The translations under genes were made by a program, and so were the position numbers. Shown in pieces: positions 54,561 through 64,000 of a stretch of 64,000 nt of DNA (its first letter is position 1; each line of letters opens with the position of its first letter). This DNA comes from Pempheris klunzingeri (taxonomy: Eukaryota > Chordata > Actinopteri > Acropomatiformes > Pempheridae). The stretch is from assembly GCF_042242105.1 (NCBI RefSeq), contig NC_092026.1, positions 18,392,691-18,456,690 of the forward strand, written 5' to 3'. The notes under the pieces are model-generated. The model saw only the letters and a list, made by a program, of their open reading frames with translations. It did not search any database and was not told the DNA's origin.

Positions 54561-56859
54561 AAGACAAAGCTGAAACATCTGTGCAATCTATTCCCACTGA
54601 AAAACGGAGTCAAGAGAGCATTCTGATAGATTTTGGAGTACTTGCTAAACTCATCTCACCACAAATGCCTCTCAGCAGCAGACCCTCCTCTGGCTGGCCA
54701 GAACCTGAACACAGTTAGCCCTTTGGATATCCTCAGAAACACATCTGATTAGTTCTGGCTCAATGTGCAGCCCCCTGAGCTTGGATTAGACTTGTGTCGG
54801 TTTAGCACCTTACGCAACAGTAATCAGGAGTATCACTGCGTCCGGACGATTTCAACACCTTCACGTATTAGCAGTTAAACAGTGACCGAGCTGTAGTTCA
54901 GTGTGTGTGAGATCACCGGTCCTGTGCGTCTCTGCTGTTAACACAATGCAGTATCTCTTATTTTTATGTACACACTGCCATATATGCACTGTGACATTCT
55001 TCAGAGGAAAATATTAGACGGATTCAGGGATTTATGCCTTTAACGGCGAGTGTATCATATTTGATACACACACCTCTACATCATCAGTGTGGTTTGTGTT
55101 TTTTGTATTTTATATGTTTTGTTACAAATTAAACTAATTAAACTTTTTTTTTTTGTAATTTGTCAGAAGGTTCAATAAACACTGCAGCTTCAAAAAAAAA
55201 AAAGATTTTGAACACAAACCAAATTATTGGAAAGATGTTTTTTTCCAGTGATATGATCCACACCTAGTGAACATAAACACGGTCTAATAGGACTGCAGAA
55301 TAGACTCTGGTAAAGGAACATTTGATTATGATCAACATCACACTGAAAGTACAGTTGTGCAAGCATTTTGATTCTCTGTATATCATTCATTGTGTTTTCA
55401 GATGTACTTTTCATGTGAGGCATCTCTAAACACGCTACGCTGGTGTGTTCAACGTATTACGCAAAACAAACCAGCATTACCTCGCATGCCATGTGAATCA
55501 TTTGCAATGAACCCAACTGATGATGGCATTTCACAATAAATCTGACAAGAGCTGACCTACTAGGCCTACCTACTGGAAATCCCAGAGTGCACAGCAGCTG
55601 GTGTCGAGTGTTGATATGTGATATTCACCACCTCAAGTAAACTTTAACGAAGACTCGCGGTCAGCATCTGCACAGTGAAACAGGAGAGGCTCGGCTAACC
55701 TATCAGCCTGTCTGCCTTACTGCTCTTACATTATGCATTAACAACAGGCGCACCCTGCTCTTAATGGCCCAACCCATAATTGCACTATAGTGTTTCTAAT
55801 GTTGTACTTCTTCCCTTTTTAATTTGTCACAATATTTCTTGTCCATGAACCAAATGACGTTTTTTTCCCCCCCGGTGTACATTTGTACCCATGTTTTGCT
55901 CAAGCTCATGACGGCAGGTAGCATACAGAGCTGCTGATGGACAAGGGTTAAGACTTTGCAGTGTTCTACATGGTTTGGACTCAGTGTCTGCTTCGTTTAA
56001 GCATCTTGCTGCGTCAGTGTCTCAGAGTAAACTGCTGCATATCCTTAAATGTGGCAGCGTCAGCAACACGGAGCTGCTATCAGTTAACACAATCTGTTTC
56101 GTTTTGAGGACGCATCAGTCCTATCCATTTTCCCCAAATCCTTCGCTTCAGGTCTGACCATCAGATGTCTTTCAGGGTTTCGCTTTTTTCTGATTGTCAG
56201 ATTAGGAAGTTATGAAGCTAGTTAGCCCCACTGTCTTAAAGCTAGAGTAAGAAAGCTATTATAGCCAAAAAATTAATCAAAGAAAATTGATGCAGCAATG
56301 TAATGTTGAATTAAAAACATAGTTATGGTACTTTTTGTATTCTAATTATCTGCGTCTCCCTACTGGGATCATTTCCACCTCTAGAGCAGCTCTGCCTTTG
56401 AAAACAGTTTGAATTACACCTACAGCGTGCTCCGATATGAATGTGATCCCGGTGTCATTGTTGGAGTCTGTGAGGATGAACCCTGATTCTCTCCCATGCA
56501 GTCAATGAACATGTTCACTGCTCAGTCATGCTTGTCAATCTTCACTGGTCTCATCTTAGAGAGACGTTTGGATTACTTTGAAATGTGGTACACATCGATG
56601 TGTGCAATGCTAAACGGGCGTCGAGCGGAAACAATTCAGACAATCTGTGTGGGGAATATTGCAATCTGAATACATTTAGGTCAGTGAGAGATTAATAATG
56701 TCAGTTTCAGTTCTTTTTTTTCCTCATTGTTCAAACCTTCAGTTAGTGTTGCACATTTATTCTAGCTTCATCATCATGTCACCTGTCAAACAACGGCAGG
56801 ATGTTATCCTAACCCCCCTTATAGTGTTTCAACACACACATACTGTACAACCACACGCA

Positions 56860-56861
<2 letters not shown>

Positions 56862-56908
<47 letters not shown>
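56862..56908. repeat. (CA)n microsatellite
   Basis: A pure CA run of 47 bp. Confidence 0.92.
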
Positions 56909-56910
<2 letters not shown>

Positions 56911-57357
56911 ACCATAAGCCTGAGTAATAATAGACCCAGCTCAAACAAACACAACTGACCTGCACAAAGATGCCCACGGCCACATATTCCCTGGGAAAGC
57001 ACTGATCACACACACTTAAACTCACACCACAACTGTTGTCATGTCTACTACGCTTGTACTACTGTGACTGCTACCACCATTATTTTACTAGTAAACCTAC
57101 TGCTGCTGTCATCACTTTTACTGCCACTGCTGCTGCGATACTGCTGTTAACGACCACACACACGTGGTATTTTATCCCAATCATAAGCATCACCACAAAA
57201 GTTACTTTTACCGTTTCATACCTTCTCCCCAACACAAATTCTCCAAAAATGCCCTATATGTTGTTTGTATAGAATAAAGGGGCTTCAACTTGCATTTCAT
57301 TTTGTAAATGTGTGTTGTAAATTCAAAATAAATAATCTTGATACCTTGCATATACAG

Positions 57358-57415
57358 TAATAATATAATATAATATAATATAATATAGTATAATGTAATA
57401 TAATATAATATAATG
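57358..57415. repeat. (TAATA)n pentanucleotide array
   Basis: About eleven units of TAATA with two to three substitutions. Confidence 0.88.
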
Positions 57416-60388
57416 TATTGCTTATAATATTATACAAAAAGGTGTGTAATGGTTGAATTACATTGCTGTGACCCCACTAGACCTTTAAGACCTGTAGAAA
57501 ATAGCTCCTTTCTAATTGTAATATTTACTCTCCCAACAGGGAAAGTCATCATTTTACCAAGTGGAGCACTGGCCAGTGGTGTTCTAATAGTAAATACAGG
57601 CTTTCTCAGAGATTCATCAAGGAAGCAGTATACTCAGTGACAGCCAAATGCATGAAAATAAATGATCAAACTGTAAAATCTTGAGTGTCTTCCCTATGAG
57701 GAAAGCGGAGGGTCATAAGGCCGTGTCAGATGACGCATTTTCAACTGCATCTGCCTGAAAGTAGTTTTGGTTTGATTAGTTTTGTACAACAGAACTGACC
57801 CTCTCCTGTAAGATCTGGTCCTTTTTAATGTAAATCAGACTGTCTTTTAAGTGTTTTCTGCCTCTACAGCTCAAAGCCAATGTGCCTTTCTGAAGTGATA
57901 ATTGGGTGGTATTGGTGTGGACCAGGGAGTAAATTACACTCTCATTAGTAGTCAATAAATCAAACAAGGACCCTCTGCTCTGAATATCCTGATCCTGGAA
58001 GGAATTATTCATCATCAACAAAGTGAGAAGAAAGAAATGAGCTTCTGTTTTCTGGTTTCTGGCCATCGATTTTAGATGTTTGTCACTGTAGTTTCAACTC
58101 TAACCTTTAACAGAGCTGCTTCCTCTTTGCCAACACAGTGAGCTGTGCCACTCATATGCCCCTGGTGAAACACGCCGGCTGCTGCTGCTGCTGCTGCTAT
58201 AAAAATAGTAATGGGGCTTGATGTGGCTTTGACAGTGGAAAGTATTGGCAGTATTGTGCCACTTCAGCAAAACTGTATTATATTACTGAATCCCCACTGG
58301 ACAACACTTTTAAATAGCTGTCATGGCCAAGAAACACAGTGTAGGAAACAGCAATGTGATCAGCCTTTCATATTTATATACACTTTTTATATTTATATAT
58401 TATATATACGTTTTTTAGTTAATGCAAGGCCAAATATTTCAGAAAAAACTATACATTTGTTTTCCGAAAAGAGAAAAAACAATCGAGGACAACAGAATCT
58501 TAAAATCCTTCATTTGTTTTCATCTCCTTGTGCACTTTGTTTCTCTGAAAAGTGCTTAATGGCTTGTTAAAAAGAAAAACAAGTGGAGGAAATGAGTCAC
58601 TATTTCTGATGTATTTCTGATGTATTGTCAGTTTACTGATGGCACCCCCCCCCATGTCCTCCGCCATGTACGTTACATCAAATAGTTCACAGAGTCCTCT
58701 TGCTGTGATCTTGATGAAAAGGATAACCACGCAGGACCAAACATGCTGTTTGTTGTGCCAACTCTGAGCAGATGAGGAGCGGCTGATTCTTTTTTTTTTT
58801 TTTAAATGGAGGTGGGGGTGGGGTAATGTGTAGCATTAATGAGACACCTAATGAAAATGTCTTACGTGTGTGTTTGTGTACACGTTAACTGTGAGGATGC
58901 GTTTCGTCTGTAATGAAAACATCTTCTCTCCTCCGACTAGTTTATTTTGAATATTATGATTCTGTTAGGCCGTACCATAACAGTCTGAAGGTCTCTTAAG
59001 GTCTGTCATATGTATCTTCATCTGACCATAACTCCTCTGCACTTCAATACCAGTGCAATACTAACCTCTCCTGTCATTTGAAGCCATGCCATTCCTCACC
59101 TGGCCACCAGTTGTCCTGTTGTTTTCCACCCTAACCCATTACCTGATCAGCCGCCTGTCTACACACCTGCTCCCTATTACACATCAGTGCAAGTACATAT
59201 CCTCCCTCACCTCCATTCACTCCTTTACCAGACTGTCAATAAACGTTGCCTCTAGTTGCTGTAGCTTTCCAGTCTGTCCAGTTTTTTTTTTAACATCTGC
59301 CTGTTTTGTTTGCAGACACTGCCTGAAACCTGTTGTTGCGTCGTAGCCTGAAATAGACAAAGCATCCTCTACTGCCCCTTGTCTGTCAAATCTACACGTG
59401 AGGCCTGTTGTGTGTCTGAAACCATTGTGTGTCCTGCGCCCGTGGGCCACAGCAATTTCAAGGCTTTTAACAGCAATCAGAAGAAAAAAGCTGACCACAA
59501 TTTCTGCAGCAGAGTCGACCTCAGACATCACAAGTCACAGCCAACATAGTACACAGCCCCATGTGATTTGATTGATAATGTATGACACAGCAATAGAGGA
59601 ATATGGGGTGAAAGGTAAAGACAAGATCAGGTGCAATTACCTGAAAAAAGTGACAGACCACTGAGGACAGAGTGTCTTTATATTAGTATAATTTACAATG
59701 GAGGTCTTTTAAAGAGTACAAGCAGCCAGCGGAGGTTGTGAGAAAACAACATGGATAACTACAAGTTATCAGTTTAACATTTCAGCTGTTTGCTGCACAG
59801 TCCTACCACTCTCCATCTATTACGCAAAGATCAAAGATAGATTGTAGATATCACACTACTGTTTGGCTTTTCGAGTGCACTCAACCCAACGAAGAGTGAC
59901 ATAAACAAAGGCTTAAGTTAAACAATGATATATTAAGATCATTTTAGCAACTACACATTGCTAAAATGAAGCTAGAACAAATGTTGGAGCATTTTAAGGG
60001 ACTGTAGGTAACAACAGCCTGTAGCTGATGAATTTATACCCGTTTAAAAGCTTAAATTTGACAAATAACTCTCGATCCAGTCCAAATTACTAAATAACTA
60101 TGGTTGACCAAACCAACCAGATTCTGCTATATTAAAAAAAGCAGGGAAATCAGTTTCCTTCCAGCCCTCCATACACCGTACCTAAATCTAAGAGCATCAG
60201 CTGATGCATGATGCTTCACAGACACAACAGTCATCTTAACAGAGAAACACAGTGGGCTTTGTCTAAGAAAGGCAGGTCATATGACAGCTTTGTCTATCCC
60301 TCTCCATCCATCTTCCACCTCCTGGGTGGGTAGTCAGTTGTGTTGGCGTCTCTCCGTATACAGAACTTCTCCTCTACCACAGCGTACG

Positions 60389-60410
60389 TATATATATATA
60401 TATATATATA
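60389..60410. repeat. (TA)n run, insertion target of the Tc1 element
   Basis: A TA dinucleotide run abuts the left terminal repeat of the transposon. Tc1/mariner elements insert at TA, so this array was a ready target. Confidence 0.8.
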
Positions 60411-60412
60411 CA

Positions 60413-60508
60413 CAGTGGGGCAAAAAAGTATTTAGTCAGCCACTTAAAAAGATGAGAGAGGCCTGTAATTTTCATCATAGGTACACTTCAACTATGAGAG
60501 ACAGAATG
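60413..60508 (+). repeat. Left terminal inverted repeat of Tc1 element
   Basis: It pairs with 61561-61677. A 20-bp segment is missing after CAGCCAC relative to the right end. Confidence 0.88.
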
Positions 60509-60757
60509 GGGGGAAAGAATCCAGGAAATCACATTGTAGGATTTTTAATGAATTAATTGGTAAATTCCTCGGTAAAATAAGTATTTGGTCACCTACAAAC
60601 AAGCAAGATTTCTGGCTCTCACAGACCTGTAACTTCTTCTTTAAGAGGCTCCTCTGTCCTCCACTCGTTACCTGTATTAATGGCACCTGTTTGAACTCGT
60701 TACCAGTATAAAAGACGCCTGTCCACAACCTCAAACAGTCACACTCCAAACTCCACT

Positions 60758-61596
60758 ATGGCCAAGACCAAAGAGCTGTCAAAGGACACCAGAAACAAAA
60801 TTGTAGACCTGCACCAGGCTGGGAAGACTGAATCTGCAATAGGTAAGCAGCTGGTGTGAAGAAATCAACTGTGGGACCAATTATTATAAGATGGAAGACA
60901 TACAAGACCACTGATAATCTCCCTCGATCTGGGGCTCCACGCAAGATCTCACCCCGTGGGGTCAAAATGATCACAAGAACGGTGAGCAAAAATCCCAGAA
61001 CCACACGGGGGGACCTAGTGAATGACCCACAGAGAGCTGGGACCAAAGTAACAAAGGCTACCATCAGTAACACACTACGCCGCCAGGGACTCAAATCCTG
61101 CAGTGCCAGACGTGTCCCCCTGCTGAAGCCAGTACACGTCCAGGCCCGTCTGAAGTTTGCTAGAGAGCATTTGGATGATCCAGAAGAGGATTGGGAGAAT
61201 GTCATATGGTCAGATGAAACCAAAATAAAACTTTTTGGTAAAAACTCAACTTGTCGTGTTTGGAGGAGAAAGAATGCTGAGTTGCATCCAAAGAACACCA
61301 TACCTACTGTGAAGCATGGGGGTGGAAACATCATGCTTTGGGGCTGTTTTTCTGCAAAGGGACCAGGACGACTGATCCGTGTAAAGGGAAGAATGAATGG
61401 GGCCATGTATCGTGAGATTTTGAGTGAAAACCTCCTTCCATCAGCAAGGGCATTGAAGATGAAACGTGGCTGGGTCTTTCAGCATGACAATGATCCCAAA
61501 CACACCGCCCGGGCAACGAAGGAGTGGCTTCGTTTTCTGGATTTTTTTTTTTTTTTTTTTCTCATTCGGTCTCTCATAGTTGAGGTATACCTATGA
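60758..61596 (+). pseudogene. Tc1 transposase pseudogene (frameshift, catalytic Glu region deleted)
   Basis: ATG at 60758 opens a Tc1 transposase (MAKTKELSKDTR...) that stops after 33 codons at TGA 60857. A single base is missing near 60852 (CAGCTGGTG where the family has one more T), and the frame resumes from about 60853 to 61596. The first helix-turn-helix, the PRSGAPRK hook and the catalytic-domain motifs [11 protein letters not shown] (first Asp) and HDNDPKHTA (second Asp) are visible. Right after KEWLR the coding sequence is replaced by a T19 run and the right terminal repeat, so the Glu of the DD34E triad and the C-terminus are absent. The intact family is about 340 residues. This copy cannot make active enzyme. 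Confidence 0.93.
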
Positions 61597-61677
61597 TGAA
61601 AATTACAGGCCTCTGATCTTTTTAAGTGGGAGAACTTGCACAATTGGTGGCTGACTAAATACTTTTTTGCCCCACTG
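61561..61677 (-). repeat. Right terminal inverted repeat of Tc1 element
   Basis: On the minus strand it repeats the left end, including the blocks CTTAAAAAGAT and AGGCCTGTAATTTTCATCAT. It is the longer of the two repeats. Confidence 0.9.
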
Positions 61678-64000
61678 TATATATGTCACCCTGTCAACAC
61701 TTAAATTCACATTTCAGAGTTTCCAACAGCTTCATCTCTCTTTACCCTCTGTGTTCACACAGTGGAAATGTGCATGAATCCTGAACCAATTAGCCTTAAT
61801 ATAAACAGTTGTTTGTGCAATTACTGCCAAATAAATATAAATACAATAAAGAAATAAATTCATAAATAATAAAACTCCTTGCAAAACAGTTTTGTTGCAT
61901 TAGCCGTACTGGGTCTGTTGTGACTAGTAGCTTATGGTGGCTACTGAAAGCTAATATCGGTAAATGCAAACTTACTTTGGAATTCAATATTAGCAAACTT
62001 TAGAGAGCTATACTTTCTAAATACACCATATTTCTTGCATGTGCCATTATTTTGTAACTCTTCAGTTGGAGCCACTGTTCAGCAAAGCTCACTTTGATCA
62101 GAATTAGTGGCAAACAAAAGAAACATTAATGACTTTAGTTGCTGTGTGGTGTGAGTGCTTATACTAAACAAAAATGACTGCAGAGGAAAACTCATTTTAG
62201 AACTTTCTAAATCCGTGTGAATGCATTCCCATAGACGGGACGCTGTCAGAGCTTACATTTATTAACACACTGCCCCAGTATTTGCTGCAGGGGCATTAGT
62301 CTAATATCCAGTATGAGAGTTGTGACCAAATATGTAGGCATGTAAAACACAATGCTCAGCCCACAATAGCTCCGAAGAACGATTACACATGCTGATGAAA
62401 TCTCTCTCCAGAAGAACTGCAACTCTCAATGAAAATATGAGAGCCATGCATAACAGCAAAAACCCTCATTCTCCCAAAGTAAGCCCTTTACTGAAACCTG
62501 ATCCAGTGGTTTAGCTCTGGACAGGCCCCAGGTCAGTGAAATTATGGTGTTATGTACTGAAGCGATTATCTGTTCTTAAAAACAGAGGGTGCTCTGAGGT
62601 CATTTTGGCACTCCAAGACTAAAATCCTCCAAGTGGAATAACAGCCCACACTGAGAGAGACACAACTGTCGGCTGTCAAAACAGGAAAAAAATCTGTCAA
62701 CTTACAGTACGGTGAGGTTTTAGTCCACCTGAATGTGTGAGGACGACGGTGCAGTGACATTTGTCCCTCTACATAACATTCAGTTTAACACACAATTTAC
62801 TCACTGGGGTCAGTCAGCTCCTGGAATGCACCTTTGTGGCGACATTTCCAGACAAGGAACAAAATATTTTCAAACTCTACAATCTTTCCAGGTTTTCAAT
62901 GACTCCTTGAACCTCATGCTGTTTTTTTTTATGCATGACAGCTTCTCCAAACAAGAATCATTCCCGACTCGGCAGCTTGTAAGAGTCTGATCAAACCCAA
63001 GGAAGTCTGAGTACTGCACATCTTTTTGTGCTCATGACAATTATCATAATAAGTGAAATATAACAAATTGAACACATTTTTTTAAGTATACATTGAATTT
63101 CTTTATTAGGTTTGCCGGTGACTCATAGTTGCACTATTATCTTGGCAAATTGTTCCATTAACTAACAACAGTAGTAATAGTTTGCTCAGTGAAAAGAAAA
63201 ACTCTAATTTTGAAAGATGACCAGACTTTTCAAGTTCTTTAGCAAATTCCTGGTAGGTAGCTAATGATAGTTTGGAAATACAACTGGTTTCAACCTGGCA
63301 AATATTAAGATTTCTGCTTCGTATAAGGTTACTTTTGTGTCTTCAAAGGTTTGACAGCAAAACCTTCCAAACTGCAATCAAAGAATGGTTTTATTGCAAG
63401 TAAAATAAATGAGTGATTAGAAATGTATTCATGCAAATCCAAAAGCTATGTCTGCAAAGCCAAAAGTTTTGAATCTGAAAGTTTAGCTCGATGTTGAGTT
63501 GAATCCCTATTGGCCAGTCGATCTGAGTGACAGCTTGGCAGTTTTTGACTGCAGTTTGGAAAGTTTTGCTCTCAAACCTATTCTGTTTGATTTCATAATA
63601 AAGATGCAAAGCGACCACAGTAGCCTCGCTCTGTTTTATGTTCGTTTAAATTAATTAATTAATTATTAGGTTTTGACCGTTGTTCAGAAACTTTTAAACA
63701 ATTAATGTGTTCATGTTGGAACCTACTCCCGCTATGCTTTGGCCAAGGCATTTCCCGACCTCTCTGCGGACAAAACTGGCTCCCACAAAATGGGTTGAAT
63801 GCAGAGAACCCATTCCAGGTATAATTGTGGAACAGATGATGTTTTTGAAAGCAGCAACGCCTCTAAGTTGAGGCGTTAATTTTTGGTTATCATAAGTCCC
63901 TGGTGGCTTCTCCTATCTGCTCTGACACAGGCTCACAGCTGCCTCTCTGGGCTTTTCTTTGGGGGCTGAAGAGTTTTTTTTTTTCTGATGCTGCAGATCA
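61678..64000. other. No gene recognised (probable ccny intron)
   Basis: Only short ORFs without recognisable content are present, plus an AT-rich TTAATTAATTAATTA run near 63650. Confidence 0.5.

Larger units (their letters stand above)
53148..60412. other. Probable ccny upstream intron, no exon recognised
   Basis: I searched by eye for the ccny N-terminal exons (Met-Gly-Asn start, HISDREN segment) on the minus strand and did not find them. The stretch holds a repeat (54205-54560), microsatellites (56862-56908, 57358-57415) and a short CTG run (58179-58198). The stretch 59085-59240 resembles the promoter-like repeat at 26620 in style but not clearly in sequence. Confidence 0.5.
60413..61677 (+). 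mobile_element. Tc1-type DNA transposon, defective
   Basis: The 1265-bp element is bounded by inverted repeats beginning CAGTGGGGCAAAAAAG and followed on the right by the TA target dinucleotide (61678-61679). On the left the flanking pair is CA, probably a mutated TA. The outer 31 bp of both ends are perfect complements (60413-60443 and 61647-61677), and similarity continues about 95-115 bp inward. The left repeat lacks 20 bp that the right one keeps (61627-61646). Inside is a Tc1 transposase ORF in plus orientation that is frameshifted and 3'-deleted, so the copy is non-autonomous. It sits in what is probably a ccny intron, antisense to ccny. Confidence 0.95.

Noticed and set aside
55640-55680. 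Possible ccny HISDREN exon on the minus strand (CTGTGCAG then an A-D-R-E-S-S reading)
   Set aside because: Only three residues agree with the expected peptide, the following donor (GTTAAA) is weak and the phase does not join the next exon.
56960-56990. Exon-like 31-nt segment on the minus strand (TTTCCCAG ... GTCAGT)
   Set aside because: Splice-like borders are present, but 31 nt would shift the ccny frame and the peptide matches nothing known in cyclin Y. Chance is the simpler explanation.
58179-58198. CTG repeat
   Set aside because: It has only about seven units, is non-coding here, and is within the range expected by chance.
59085-59420. Possible retroelement promoter-like repeat
   Set aside because: It is similar in style to known teleost repeats, but I could not match a specific family and no second copy lies in the window.

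Overview
This is nuclear DNA from a bony fish, probably a teleost. The genes are vertebrate (frizzled, connexin, cyclin Y), two of the three carry GT-AG introns, the non-coding DNA is full of (CA)n, (GATA)n and (GA)n microsatellites, and there is a Tc1-type transposon and several short repeats typical of teleost genomes. No bacterial, phage or CRISPR content was seen.

Layout. Positions 1-33,240 form a long stretch with no protein gene that I can recognise. It holds an intron-containing tRNA-Tyr(GTA) gene at 6908-6995 (minus strand), three decayed tRNA-Tyr copies just to its left, a tRNA-Ser-like relic at 624-691, microsatellites, degraded dispersed repeats and a few AT-rich blocks that could be conserved regulatory elements. 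At 33,241-36,125 lies a single-exon frizzled gene, fzd8 (plus strand), with a TATA box, two short upstream ORFs, a 581-codon CDS and a 3' UTR ending in a poly(A) signal. At 43,280-44,803 lies gjd4, a delta-type connexin (minus strand, two exons). At 47,733-53,147 lie the last nine constitutive coding exons of ccny, cyclin Y (minus strand), plus a probable 18-nt in-frame microexon. The first ccny exons were not found and are presumably beyond position 64,000. The interval 53,148-64,000 would then be ccny intron, and it carries a dead Tc1 element at 60,413-61,677.

How the genes relate. As I recall the human 10p11.21 map, the order and relative orientation fzd8 (+), gjd4 (-), ccny (-) match FZD8-GJD4-CCNY exactly. 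FZD8 is a Wnt receptor. Cyclin Y with CDK14/CDK16 phosphorylates the Wnt co-receptor LRP6, so two neighbours act at the same membrane step of Wnt signalling. The paralogous pair FZD5-CCNYL1 is also linked in human, so the block probably predates the vertebrate genome duplications.

The most interesting observations are the ccny microexon (51,694-51,711), the decaying tRNA-Tyr cluster (5634-6995), the post-transcriptional signals on fzd8 (uORFs and two Pumilio-type sites), and a 96-bp perfect TG repeat inside a ccny intron. I found no sign of a wholly new system. The exon structures below were built by hand from splice signals and remembered family sequences, and no alignment was run.
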